The translations under genes were made by a program, and so were the position numbers. The notes below the pieces were generated by a model that saw only the letters and a list, made by a program, of their open reading frames with translations, ran no database searches and was not told the origin of the DNA. From NCBI GenBank assembly GCA_965230485.1, contig CBDDLA010000001.1, positions 62,001 to 126,000 of the forward strand: a stretch of 64,000 nt of DNA, written 5' to 3'. The stretch is from Putridiphycobacter sp965230485. Lineage in GTDB: Bacteria; Bacteroidota; Bacteroidia; Flavobacteriales_D; Crocinitomicaceae. This document shows positions 43,833 to 52,686 of the stretch, one piece after another (the stretch's first letter is position 1; each line of letters starts with the position of its first letter).

Positions 43833-44764
43833 TCTGTTTTATTTGTTTCTAATCTTACTTTTAAAAAGCTATTCAATAAAACACCTAATAGAATTAGGGA
43901 AATACCCAGGAATACCATTAAACTGAGTGTTTCGTCGAATACAAAGAAGCCAATGCCAATGGCGTAAATGGCGCCAATATATTTAATTGGGGTTACTTTT
44001 GCAGCACTTTCATGATGAAAAGCTTTGGTCATTAATACTTGTGCAAATTGTGTGAAAACACCAATAATTAGGATGATGAGCCATTCAATACCAACAGGGA
44101 TTTTGAATCCGTTTATGATACATAAAATAACCATTACAGGTGTGGCTATCAGAGGGAAGTACATGACCACCGTAATAGGAGCATCCGTTTGACGGCATTT
44201 CATAATGGCATTGTATGCTACTCCGCTAAAAACTGCTGAAACTAGACCTAGCATTATCCAAAAAGGGTCTATAGTTGTTGGACCACTTTGCTTGCTGTAA
44301 CCAATGATGAATACCCCGAATAGGGCAATTAAAAAAAATAACCATTGGATAGGCCTTACCTTTTCGTTTTGTAGGTAGATGGCAAATAAAACTGTGAATA
44401 CTGGAGATAAGTACTGAACGGTAGTGGCCACAGCAAGTGGTAAATTTTGAAGTGTGTAAAAGAACAAGGTAAGGGCAGTAGCACCAAACAGTCCGCGAAT
44501 GATGAGCCATTTTTTATTATGACCAAAAAAGGGGATTTTTTTCTGACGGATAATGTAAATGCAAATACTGAGAGAAATAATTGAGCGAAATAAAACGACC
44601 TCGTAGGGCGGATAGGTTTGAAATGTGCCAAAAAAAACCTGAGGATTAGTCAGTAGTTTTACGAATAGATTAACCACCGCAAAACACAAGGAAGATAAAA
44701 GCATGAGCAAGATGCCTTTATTAAAGCGGGTGGTTTTATTTTTTAAGACTTTCGAGGTAGTCAA
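43829..44764 (-). CDS. EamA/DMT-superfamily transporter
   Basis: A 311-residue protein with ten predicted membrane helices in two EamA repeats (ILLMLLSSLCFAVVNLFVKLL ... and SAVFSGVAYNAIMKCRQTD ...). Such proteins export metabolites such as amino acids or nucleobases. The frame opens at TTG 44764, overlapping the thioredoxin gene by 29 bp. No upstream ATG exists, and the first ATG (Met21) would cut into helix 1, so TTG is the likely start. Last gene of a seven-gene operon. Confidence 0.85.
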   Translation of the reverse strand: MTTSKVLKNKTTRFNKGILLMLLSSLCFAVVNLFVKLLTNPQVFFGTFQTYPPYEVVLFRSIISLSICIYIIRQKKIPFFGHNKKWLIIRGLFGATALTLFFYTLQNLPLAVATTVQYLSPVFTVLFAIYLQNEKVRPIQWLFFLIALFGVFIIGYSKQSGPTTIDPFWIMLGLVSAVFSGVAYNAIMKCRQTDAPITVVMYFPLIATPVMVILCIINGFKIPVGIEWLIILIIGVFTQFAQVLMTKAFHHESAAKVTPIKYIGAIYAIGIGFFVFDETLSLMVFLGISLILLGVLLNSFLKVRLETNKTD

Positions 44765-45443
44765 GGGCAGAATAGTTTAGTAAATCACCAAACCAATGCT
44801 TCATGGTTTCGCCTTTTTCGTTAATTAAAAAAACAGACGGAAATCTACCATCTGAGTTATTAATAAAGTACTCATCATTATTAATGACATAGTATTCAAA
44901 AAACTGTCCGTTATTTTCGGTAATGAACTTTTCAGAATCTTCCTGACTTCCCGGAAAAATAGCGACAACTGGAATCATTCTATTTAATTGGCTCATAAAA
45001 CCAATTCGTTTGGAAGCTTCTTTGCAATGAGGACATGTTGTCGTAAAAAAAGCGACTAAGTAAGGTTCTTTTTTTATTTGATAAGTGCCATTGGTTAAAT
45101 TGCTTAAACCTTCATGATCAATGGATAAATCATCACTTTTAGAGTCTCCGTAGTCTGACTCATAAATTGGACTGATAAATGATAATCCAAAACCTGCAAC
45201 TATTCCAATAATTAAAGGGATAAACGACCTAATTTTAGGCAATAAAACCCTGAAAATTAATTGAATACCACGGCCAAAACTTAAACAAACTAGAAGTCGT
45301 GTGATAATTGTAGATGATACCCATCCTAAATGAGCACGAGCAATTAATTTTTTTGAAACCTCAAAAAGTTCTACGGACAAATAAACGGAAATGGCTATAA
45401 AAATAATTCCTATAGCTAACGAAAAAAGGCTTTTAGTCTTCAC
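44736..45443 (-). CDS. Membrane thioredoxin-like protein (MauE/DoxX-like helices plus CPHC domain)
   Basis: A 235-residue protein. Residues 1-95 contain three membrane helices resembling the MauE/DoxX end of a redox relay. Residues 115-235 form a thioredoxin fold with the redox motif CPHC in FFTTTCPHCKEA and a cis-Pro in GRFPSVFLINEKGE. It probably reduces or oxidises envelope disulfides. The two cysteine-rich lipoprotein genes immediately upstream are candidate substrates or partners (17-bp gap). Confidence 0.75.
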   Translation of the reverse strand: MKTKSLFSLAIGIIFIAISVYLSVELFEVSKKLIARAHLGWVSSTIITRLLVCLSFGRGIQLIFRVLLPKIRSFIPLIIGIVAGFGLSFISPIYESDYGDSKSDDLSIDHEGLSNLTNGTYQIKKEPYLVAFFTTTCPHCKEASKRIGFMSQLNRMIPVVAIFPGSQEDSEKFITENNGQFFEYYVINNDEYFINNSDGRFPSVFLINEKGETMKHWFGDLLNYSALDYLESLKK

Positions 45444-45460
45444 TTAATTCAAAGTGTTTA

Positions 45461-45706
45461 TTAGTCAACTAGAGTACAGCTAATCGTTTCTTTAAATCCA
45501 GGGAAGGTCATTTCAGAATTGTTTCTTGCACAATCTTCTTCTCCTTCCGTTTTATTAACATCATTAATAATAATGTCTTTTTGAGTCTCTTTAGTGTCAG
45601 ATGAACTGACGATAGTAGTTACGCACCTACAAGTTCTGTTTTTTCTGCATGAACTCATTGAAATGATAGAGACTAATCCTAAGACGAAAAATATTTTTTT
45701 TGACAT
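45461..45706 (-). CDS. Small cysteine-rich lipoprotein, paralogue B
   Basis: The ATG at 45706 gives 81 residues with lipobox SMSSC (Cys20). Cys26 and Cys28 (TCRCVT), a Cys in EEDC and a C-terminal Cys (ISCTLVD) match the neighbouring gene in number and position. Function unknown. It lies 10 bp after paralogue A and 17 bp before the membrane thioredoxin gene. Confidence 0.7.
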   Translation of the reverse strand: MSKKIFFVLGLVSIISMSSCRKNRTCRCVTTIVSSSDTKETQKDIIINDVNKTEGEEDCARNNSEMTFPGFKETISCTLVD

Positions 45707-45716
45707 GTTGTTTTCT

Positions 45717-45959
45717 TTATTGTAGTTCACAATTTGTAACTGTTGTAACAAAATTAATGCTCACTTCAGTTGAGTCAGATAAATTACATTCTTTAATAGC
45801 GGCTTGTTTGTTTAAGTCATCAATTGGGAAGGTATTGTCAATTTTTGGTTGTTCTTCTTCGTCAATAAACGTTACGCACTCGCAAATATGGTTCTTTTCA
45901 CATGCTGACAAGACTACAACAAATGCAAATAATCCAAAAAGTAATTTAAATTGCTTCAT
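45717..45959 (-). CDS. Small cysteine-rich lipoprotein, paralogue A
   Basis: Starting at ATG 45959 the protein has 80 residues with lipobox VVLSAC (Cys20) and Cys26-x-Cys28 (ICECVT), then Cys in IKEC and TNCELQ. Longer in-frame starts run into the amidohydrolase gene and are rejected because they would hide the signal peptide. It starts 4 bp after the amidohydrolase stop. Confidence 0.7.
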   Translation of the reverse strand: MKQFKLLFGLFAFVVVLSACEKNHICECVTFIDEEEQPKIDNTFPIDDLNKQAAIKECNLSDSTEVSINFVTTVTNCELQ

Positions 45960-45963
45960 TTTT

Positions 45964-47142
45964 TTAATGATTTTGAAATACAATATTAATAAAAGTTTCC
46001 ATACCAACCAACAAAGCATCATCATCAATATCAAATTTTGAGTGATGCACTGGAAAAGTAATTCCTTTAGCCTCATTTCTAGTACCTATTCTTATAAAGG
46101 TAGCTGGAGTATTTTGCGCATAATAAGAAAAATCTTCTCCCGTCATTCTGATCGGCAATTCTATTACGTTTTCCGAACCAAAAAAGTTCGCCAATACTTG
46201 TTTTGTTTTTTCGGTTTGTTGAACATCATTTTCTAAATAAGGGTATCCTTTGTCAATGGTTACATTTACTTTAGCACCCATAGACTGTGCTAAAAACGTG
46301 GTTTGTTTTTTGATAAGGTGATGTGCCTCAGCTCGCCAAGGTTCATTCATGGTTCTAAAAGTACCTTCTAATTGAACCGTATTTGGGATCACGTTTGTTG
46401 CGCCAAGTCCTTCAATTCTACCGAATGATAACACAGAAGGGATGGAGGGGTTACAGTTACGACTAATGATTTGTTGTAAAGAGGTAATAATATGCGCAGA
46501 TATTAGAATGGGATCGATATTTTGATGTGGCATGGCACCATGACCTCCTTTACCAATCACTTCCATTCTTATTTCGTCGCACGAAGCCATATACATCCCT
46601 GATCTTAGACCAACTTTTCCAACTTCCAATTCAGGGAAAACATGGAGGGCATAAATTTCATCTACCTTAGGCGCTTCAAGAACACCTTCTTTGATTAATA
46701 AACTCGCACCTCCGGGTAATTTTTCTTCGCCTGGTTGAAAGATAAACTTGACCTTACACGTTAAAAGCTCTTTATTTTCGTTGATGTATTGAAGTGCACC
46801 TAATAGGGTAGCTGTATGTACGTCATGTCCGCAAGCATGCATTATACCTTTGCGGCGTGACACATAATTTGTAGTGTTTTCTTCCTGAATGGGCAATGCA
46901 TCAATATCAGCCCTTAAAGCAATGCATTTATTGACCGGTTTTGAGGGTTCAATTAACCCGACAATACCCGTTTTAGAGACGACCTTAAAATGAATACCCC
47001 ATGTTTTGAGCATGTTTTGAATGTACAATGATGTTTCGTACTCTTCAAAGGATAATTCAGGATATTGGTGTAAATGCTCCCGTATGTCAATAACCGTTTT
47101 ATGAATCGTTTTTAACTGACTCCGTTTGACCTTTGTTTTCAT
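45964..47142 (-). CDS. M20-family amidohydrolase (N-acyl amino acid or hippurate hydrolase type)
   Basis: A 392-residue metallohydrolase with HQYPELSFEEYET, MHACGHDVHTATLLG, FQPGEEKLPGG and GGHGAMPHQNIDP motifs, all typical of M20D. Binuclear metal ligands include His/Asp in ACGHD and the Glu-Glu pair in PGEEK. It releases free amino acids from N-acyl conjugates. The start overlaps the TauE gene by 44 bp, indicating tight coupling. Confidence 0.92.
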   Translation of the reverse strand: MKTKVKRSQLKTIHKTVIDIREHLHQYPELSFEEYETSLYIQNMLKTWGIHFKVVSKTGIVGLIEPSKPVNKCIALRADIDALPIQEENTTNYVSRRKGIMHACGHDVHTATLLGALQYINENKELLTCKVKFIFQPGEEKLPGGASLLIKEGVLEAPKVDEIYALHVFPELEVGKVGLRSGMYMASCDEIRMEVIGKGGHGAMPHQNIDPILISAHIITSLQQIISRNCNPSIPSVLSFGRIEGLGATNVIPNTVQLEGTFRTMNEPWRAEAHHLIKKQTTFLAQSMGAKVNVTIDKGYPYLENDVQQTEKTKQVLANFFGSENVIELPIRMTGEDFSYYAQNTPATFIRIGTRNEAKGITFPVHHSKFDIDDDALLVGMETFINIVFQNH

Positions 47143-47524
47143 TAATGGTTGTATTAATACCTGAATAAATTAATTTAATCGCCACATATAGCATTAAAAT
47201 GCCAAAAACAAGACGCACTTTTCCTGCACTTATTTGCAATGAGAGCTTTGATCCGAAATAGCCTCCAATAACGAAGGCTAAAGCAATGATTACGCCGTAG
47301 CCAATATTCATTTGTCCAGCCTTGTAATAATTCATAAAGGCCAAAATACCAATTGGGGGTAACATCAATAAAATGCTTGTTCCTTGTGCTTCGTGCTGAG
47401 AAAGGCCTAAGACATAAACTAGGGCCGGAACAATAATTACACCACCACCTATGCCAACAAAGCCGCTCATCATGCCAGCAAAAATGCCTATTAATATAAG
47501 GCTTACAATAGTTTGTAGGGTCAT
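47099..47524 (-). CDS. Half-length TauE/SafE (TSUP) membrane transporter
   Basis: A 141-residue protein with four membrane helices. The GFVGIGGGVIIVPALVYVLGLSQHEAQGTS signature is the first TSUP repeat; the protein ends after one repeat, where canonical members have two. Half-size forms probably dimerise. The family exports sulfur-containing anions or other organics. ATG at 47524 overlaps the upstream stop by 4 bp (ATGA). Confidence 0.85.
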   Translation of the reverse strand: MTLQTIVSLILIGIFAGMMSGFVGIGGGVIIVPALVYVLGLSQHEAQGTSILLMLPPIGILAFMNYYKAGQMNIGYGVIIALAFVIGGYFGSKLSLQISAGKVRLVFGILMLYVAIKLIYSGINTTINENKGQTESVKNDS

Positions 47525-50500
47525 ATATCTAAATTTAATGAGAGTTGTGCGACTGGTTGTCTAAATCTTAAATCTTCAATGCCCCAGGCCACATCAACTT
47601 TTACAAAGTAACCCATAATTTTTGAACGGACACCAAAACCTATGTCACCAACAATTGGTTCAATCAGGTTCTCAATTCTAATAGTAACTTGAGAATCTTC
47701 AATGGTCTGATTATTAAAAAAGTTATCTGGCGATAAAGGATGAGGGCCAGTCCATGCAGAACCTACATCTCCGAACACCACAATTTGGAAATATTTAAAA
47801 AATTCACTTTTTATAGGGTAGGGTGATAAGAATGAAAATAATGGCAGCCTAAATTCTGAGGTAAAAAGGGCAAACGTATTTCCGTTTCTAGTATTTTGGA
47901 TAAACCCCCTGAGTGGGGTAGCGATTGTTTGGTAACCAAAGTTTTGACTAGGATCAACATCTACATCAAAATTAAAATCATTTTCAGGTCTTAATACCCA
48001 ATTATTAACACTTCCCATATAGTATAACAGTCGGCGAGACCCTAATGAAGTGGCACCTGCAAGTCTGTTGACCCAAATGAAATTTCGTTTAATTCTGGTA
48101 TATGATCTTAAGTCGAAGCCAAGATTAAACGTACTAAAGAGGTTACTTTCATATTCGCTAAATCGATATGAATCACTACTATAGTCTTGCAAATACTCTG
48201 CAAATAGCTTCATTCTAAATCCACGTCTGATATTAAACTCCATAGGAATACTATTATCAAATACCAATTCAAAGTTGAGGCCTGAATTAAATAATAATTG
48301 ATCTTTGATAAATTCATTACCAGGAAAAAATTGTGTTCTATCGTTTCTAAAGTTAACTGTTGTTCTAAGGCAAAGTATTTCAGAAAAAGGATAGCTAATC
48401 CTATACCTGATATCATGGGTGATGTTTTTGGTGGCTTCCGTTTCTGACAACGATTTTTGACGGTAATATAACAGCCTGTGGTCGAGCCTGTTTTTTAAGT
48501 TTTCAATGGAAAGGAGCGTTTCACTTCCTGAATTCAAAGACAATGGAATTCTTATCCCGCCCAAAAGCTTATAATCATCAAATAAGTCACTCGCTCCAAT
48601 TTTAGTCAGTGAATTAATTCCAGGATTAATGTATACAGAGCCTGGTCCCTGATAAATTTGGTAGTTTGGAAAAAGGAAATTATTATCAAAATTAGTGACT
48701 AAATAATCTTTGGTAAAGTTTATTTTATAGATTGAAAACCGGACTTTACGGCGTTTCAATAAAGATAAAGATTTTGGCGCTTCTTCTTTAATAATTAATG
48801 AAGAGTCGGGCGGTTCTTCGCCAATCTTAACATACACTTTTTGGTAGTATACATTATTAATAAAAACAGTATCCTTTGGTGCTTTAGCGTTGGCACTTAA
48901 GTTGTCAATTTTGTTTTTGCGCTTGTTGACATAACTGGCATTAAAAAACGACGAAACAGGTTCGGTACTTAATCGGGTGGATAATAATTTATATTTGTTG
49001 TTTTGATAGAATAGATAAATCATGTCGTTTGATGGGTTAACATCTAACTCTCTTATTTCAGTCACAACATTGGTAAGTGGAAAGGTTTCAATCTTATCCC
49101 TGTAGTGAATCGTAGTATCAATAAAATCAATGACGCTATCTATTTTAGCCATGAATTGATTTTGAATACCATTCTGCTCACTCAAATATAAAATATGTCC
49201 GTCTTCGGTAGGGCGGGGATTTGTTTCGTTAATCTCAGGCGTATTAGTGATGCGTTTTAAGTATTTAAACGTTCGGTTAAAGTAAGCTACCGGTAGCTCA
49301 TAAATGTCATTTTTATCGTCTAAATACTGAATGTCAATGTCTTTAAAAATCGTATCACTATTCCGATTTGAGGCAAAAACAATCGATCGGTCATTGGCTG
49401 TAAAACGTGGATTTAACTCATCAAATAAATCATCAGTGATTTGGGTTTGTTTTCCTCCGTTCACCTGGTAAGTGAATAAATCCGTTTGCCCATTATTTAC
49501 CGCCGATAGAATAAGTGTTTTACCATCAGAAGCATAATCAAAAGCCACTACCTTATCTAAATCGTTAAGGGTTTTAATGGTTAAAGAGGCCTTGTTTTTA
49601 TCCTTTTGCTCAAGGACATAAATGCTGTAATTCAGCACATCTTTTTTAATGGAAAAGAAACTAAATGCATTAGCGGTTGGGTGCCATTCAATCACCGGGA
49701 ATGTATAGTCTTGAATCCGTTCTAATTTGGTTTCAGCTTTGTAAATGGTTTTTCTTTTTCCTGTTTTGAGGTCAAGTAATTTAATTCGGTATTGACCTAA
49801 AATATTTTCAACATATGCTACTTTAGTTGAATCTTTATTTATTTTGAAGCCATAGTATACGGCATCTCTTTTTTGCTTAAACTTGATTTCAGTTCCTTCT
49901 GGTTCCTTTTGTTGTTTATAATCCTTAATGTATCTCAGCTTATAAAAACTAACGTAGTTATTATTGAGGTTTTGAAAATCGAGTGAAATGGCATTGTAAA
50001 AGGATCGTTCAATACTTTGCGTAAAACGGGTTAAATTAATGATGGCAGGAATACTGCTATTACCGTATTCTTCGGCTACATAATTCCACATGGCATGGCC
50101 AGCATTGACCTTATCCATTTCACTTAAATTATTAAACCGATTCAATTTTCCTGTCAAAACTAGGTCTTTGGTTTTACTTTCAATCTGGCTGTTCCAGCCA
50201 AATACCAAGTAATTAATGAGTCCCTTTTCCAGCCATTCGGGCACTCCAGACTGAACAGTCGATTTTAACACATTTTTCCAATCTTGACCTAATAACATGT
50301 TTTTGATCAATGCCGTGTACACGGCTTCTTTTACATGCAAATTGAAATTTTGATGATCTGCTTCGTAATACATAAAAATTTTCGACCCAAAAATCCGACT
50401 TGTACCAGCAATTTGAGTTAATTCATCTTGAAGGAGACCAATATTACTTTGTTTAAATTTAGAATGATTTTCAAAGACGATTACTTCTAATTTTTCTGGG

Positions 50501-50757
50501 AAAACGAATTCCATTTTCTTTTCGGCTTCAGTCAGGTAATGGTCAAAACTTTTAGCGGCATATAAAGCTAATTTGGTATCAGCTCCACTGTAATACACTT
50601 TAAAGCGCTTGTAATTATGGTATTTCCACGAAAATGGACTGAATTGCACTCTGCTTTTCCCAAATTCCTGCTCTGAGCCTTGATAGAACTGTCCGAAAGC
50701 AGAACGACTGACAATAAGGCTAGCAAAAAACAGGGATATTAGAAGTAAATTTTTCAA
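47521..50757 (-). CDS. Large outer-membrane protein: degenerate peptidase-MA-like region, TolB-type propeller and surface-antigen barrel
   Basis: A 1078-residue protein. A signal peptide (MKNLLLISLFFASLIVSRSA) fixes the start at TTG 50757; no in-frame ATG exists upstream. Residues ~50-280 resemble gluzincin peptidase MA (GVPEWLEKGLINYL) but lack an HExxH motif. Residues ~300-600 contain PD40-like propeller repeats (LNPRFTANDRSIVFASN, TNPRPTEDGHILYLSEQ). Residues ~690-1078 are beta-barrel-like. It heads a seven-gene operon. Function unknown; the architecture occurs in Bacteroidota as TolB-like/surface-antigen fusions. Confidence 0.75.
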   Translation of the reverse strand: MKNLLLISLFFASLIVSRSAFGQFYQGSEQEFGKSRVQFSPFSWKYHNYKRFKVYYSGADTKLALYAAKSFDHYLTEAEKKMEFVFPEKLEVIVFENHSKFKQSNIGLLQDELTQIAGTSRIFGSKIFMYYEADHQNFNLHVKEAVYTALIKNMLLGQDWKNVLKSTVQSGVPEWLEKGLINYLVFGWNSQIESKTKDLVLTGKLNRFNNLSEMDKVNAGHAMWNYVAEEYGNSSIPAIINLTRFTQSIERSFYNAISLDFQNLNNNYVSFYKLRYIKDYKQQKEPEGTEIKFKQKRDAVYYGFKINKDSTKVAYVENILGQYRIKLLDLKTGKRKTIYKAETKLERIQDYTFPVIEWHPTANAFSFFSIKKDVLNYSIYVLEQKDKNKASLTIKTLNDLDKVVAFDYASDGKTLILSAVNNGQTDLFTYQVNGGKQTQITDDLFDELNPRFTANDRSIVFASNRNSDTIFKDIDIQYLDDKNDIYELPVAYFNRTFKYLKRITNTPEINETNPRPTEDGHILYLSEQNGIQNQFMAKIDSVIDFIDTTIHYRDKIETFPLTNVVTEIRELDVNPSNDMIYLFYQNNKYKLLSTRLSTEPVSSFFNASYVNKRKNKIDNLSANAKAPKDTVFINNVYYQKVYVKIGEEPPDSSLIIKEEAPKSLSLLKRRKVRFSIYKINFTKDYLVTNFDNNFLFPNYQIYQGPGSVYINPGINSLTKIGASDLFDDYKLLGGIRIPLSLNSGSETLLSIENLKNRLDHRLLYYRQKSLSETEATKNITHDIRYRISYPFSEILCLRTTVNFRNDRTQFFPGNEFIKDQLLFNSGLNFELVFDNSIPMEFNIRRGFRMKLFAEYLQDYSSDSYRFSEYESNLFSTFNLGFDLRSYTRIKRNFIWVNRLAGATSLGSRRLLYYMGSVNNWVLRPENDFNFDVDVDPSQNFGYQTIATPLRGFIQNTRNGNTFALFTSEFRLPLFSFLSPYPIKSEFFKYFQIVVFGDVGSAWTGPHPLSPDNFFNNQTIEDSQVTIRIENLIEPIVGDIGFGVRSKIMGYFVKVDVAWGIEDLRFRQPVAQLSLNLDI

Positions 50758-50814
50758 AATGATAATAAGACGTAAATATAGTAAAATTGACCTTAGTAAT
50801 TTGGCGATTAAAAT

Positions 50815-50822
50815 TAAATTTG
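50815..50822 (+). promoter_or_regulatory. Bacteroidota -7 element for the metallo-hydrolase gene
   Basis: TAAATTTG on the plus strand, 19 bp before the ATG at 50842, in the divergent gap with the 1078-residue protein gene. Confidence 0.5.
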
Positions 50823-50841
50823 TCTTAAAATATACAGCTTT

Positions 50842-51483
50842 ATGATCGAAATAAAAAAAATGACCTTTAACCTGTTCCAGGAAAACACCTATGTGCTATA
50901 TGACGAAACAAAGGACTGTATTATTATTGATCCAGGCTGTTACGATAGTGATGAAGAGGCGGCCTTAAAGGCTTTTATTGAATCTAAAGGCTTAAAACCA
51001 GTTAAGTTAGTCAATACCCATGGTCATATCGATCATGTTTTAGGGAACTTTTTTGTAAGCGAAGAATACCGGGTGGATTTGTATGGGCACGAAAACCTGG
51101 TGGACCAATTGAAGACCATTCCCAATTATAGTAAACTCTATGGTTTTTCGGGCTATAAATCATCACCCCAACCCAAGCATTATCTAAAAGAAGGGGACAA
51201 ACTCGTTTTTGGGAACAGTGAATTAGAAGTCTTGTTTTGCCCAGGTCATGCACCAGATCATATCGTATTTTATAACCCAGACCAACATTTTGTAATTAAT
51301 GGAGATGTACTGTTCCAAGGTAGTTATGGCCGTATAGATTTACCAGGTGGGGACTTCAATACGCTCAAAACCTCCATTACAGAAAAAATGTTTACTCTAC
51401 CAGATGAAACCACTGTCTATTGTGGTCACGGCGGTGAAACGACCATTGGAAGAGAACGAGAGACGAATCCGATTGGTTATTAG
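50842..51483 (+). CDS. Glyoxalase II-like metallo-beta-lactamase-fold hydrolase
   Basis: A 213-residue MBL-fold protein. Metal ligands are in NTHGHIDH (His60, His62, Asp64, His65), CPGHAPDH, Asp in INGDVLFQGSYGR and YCGHGGETT. The order matches YcbL-type glyoxalase II, which hydrolyses S-lactoylglutathione or similar thioesters. It lacks the C-terminal extension of classic GloB. Substrate not proven. Confidence 0.9.
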   Translation: MIEIKKMTFNLFQENTYVLYDETKDCIIIDPGCYDSDEEAALKAFIESKGLKPVKLVNTHGHIDHVLGNFFVSEEYRVDLYGHENLVDQLKTIPNYSKLYGFSGYKSSPQPKHYLKEGDKLVFGNSELEVLFCPGHAPDHIVFYNPDQHFVINGDVLFQGSYGRIDLPGGDFNTLKTSITEKMFTLPDETTVYCGHGGETTIGRERETNPIGY

Positions 51484-51596
51484 TGATTTGCAAATAATTA
51501 CTATGCTACGGTAGACCAAAAATCATTTGAATTAACGCTTCGTATAAAAACGTAAGCCGATTTCACCGTAGTCTTTTATCAATTGTTGAATCTTTT

Positions 51597-52565
51597 TTAA
51601 AGTTCCATGTAAAGTGAAATTGGATCAATTACAAATTCGTAATCTAATTTACCAGTAAATGTTTTTTCAACACCTGTTAATGATCTAACCAAATTCATGA
51701 TTGCCTCTTTCATATTTGCTTCTTCATCATCTTCTCCCCAATCTTCCGTTTTATCTTTTAACAAGCTTTCTCTTTGTGATTCTTTTTCTAGCTGCGTAAT
51801 AATTCCAAAGAGCACAAAGTCTTTTTCTGTTTCTCGAGAATATTTTTTAATGATCCTGCGTTCATCATCTTTCAAACCATCCCTGTCAAGCTGTGCGCTA
51901 AATAGAAAAGATTCAGTTAAAGGAATTTGAACTTCAAATTGTTGGTTATAGCCATAGTCCAACAGATACGCAAGATGTTTAATATAATCTTCATCCATTT
52001 GCAAACCTTCTTTTTTAAGTATTTTCTTAAAACTAGTTTGGTTTTTCAAAAAATGTTTTGCTTTAGCTTTTTTGTTTCTATCCGCAATTTGTTCTACTTG
52101 TTCATTTAGAGATTTTACTTCTTCATCATAGGCTGCTTTTTTTGTAACATAACCTAAAGCGTAACCAACTTCATTAAACTTTGATAAAGTATCTTCAATT
52201 ATCTTTAAATCATTGAATACTACTCTTCCTGTAACCTTAACAAAACTATGTTCTTTTAAATCCTTAATTCGTGAATCTATATTTGTGACATCAATTTCAC
52301 TTACTTTATTCCTGTCTATCAAAGCTTTTTCAAAGAGATTATAGGAATAATCATGTAGAAATTTCTTTTCAGTTTGCTCAGATGATTTTTGAATAATATC
52401 TCCTAAGACACGGCCACTGCCAATTGGTCCTTTTTGATTTTCAAGTTCTTTGATTCCTTCGCTATTATTAGTAACAATATACTCTGTCAGTCCTTCAAAT
52501 ATCTGAGAAGAAATAGAATACATTTTATAGTTATCAAGATAAATAAATGATCTAATTTTTTCCAT
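51597..52565 (-). CDS. DUF6414-like protein in a membrane-protein cassette
   Basis: A 322-residue protein without a signal peptide. It begins RSFIYLDNYKMYSISSQIFEGLTEYI, an opening I associate with DUF6414, then a Lys/Glu-rich helical region (about 130-190) and a C-terminal region ending FVIDPISLYMEL. Function unknown. Its start overlaps the 44-residue membrane ORF by 14 bp. It is the last gene of a three-gene overlapping cassette; defence or stress sensing is a hypothesis only. Confidence 0.6.
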   Translation of the reverse strand: MEKIRSFIYLDNYKMYSISSQIFEGLTEYIVTNNSEGIKELENQKGPIGSGRVLGDIIQKSSEQTEKKFLHDYSYNLFEKALIDRNKVSEIDVTNIDSRIKDLKEHSFVKVTGRVVFNDLKIIEDTLSKFNEVGYALGYVTKKAAYDEEVKSLNEQVEQIADRNKKAKAKHFLKNQTSFKKILKKEGLQMDEDYIKHLAYLLDYGYNQQFEVQIPLTESFLFSAQLDRDGLKDDERRIIKKYSRETEKDFVLFGIITQLEKESQRESLLKDKTEDWGEDDEEANMKEAIMNLVRSLTGVEKTFTGKLDYEFVIDPISLYMEL

Positions 52566-52686
52566 GTCTTTTACTTTTTATATAGTCATTATAATATTTT
52601 TTTCTAGTGCCAACTAAAGTTTGAATTGCTATAAATAAACCAATCAAAGAACTTAGAACAGTCAAAATGATTATCAAGTTATTCAT
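52552..52686 (-). CDS. 44-residue single-helix membrane peptide
   Basis: The ATG at 52686 gives MNNLIIILTVLSSLIGLFIAIQ, one membrane helix, and a basic C-terminus (RKKYYND ... KSKRHGKN). It overlaps the upstream membrane gene by 8 bp and the downstream DUF6414-like gene by 14 bp. The overlaps support translation of all three; the peptide itself has no recognised family. Confidence 0.6.
   Translation of the reverse strand: MNNLIIILTVLSSLIGLFIAIQTLVGTRKKYYNDYIKSKRHGKN

Noticed and set aside
46042..46236. Small plus-strand ORF opposite the M20 gene
   Set aside because: It is a shadow of the amidohydrolase reading frame with no supporting features.
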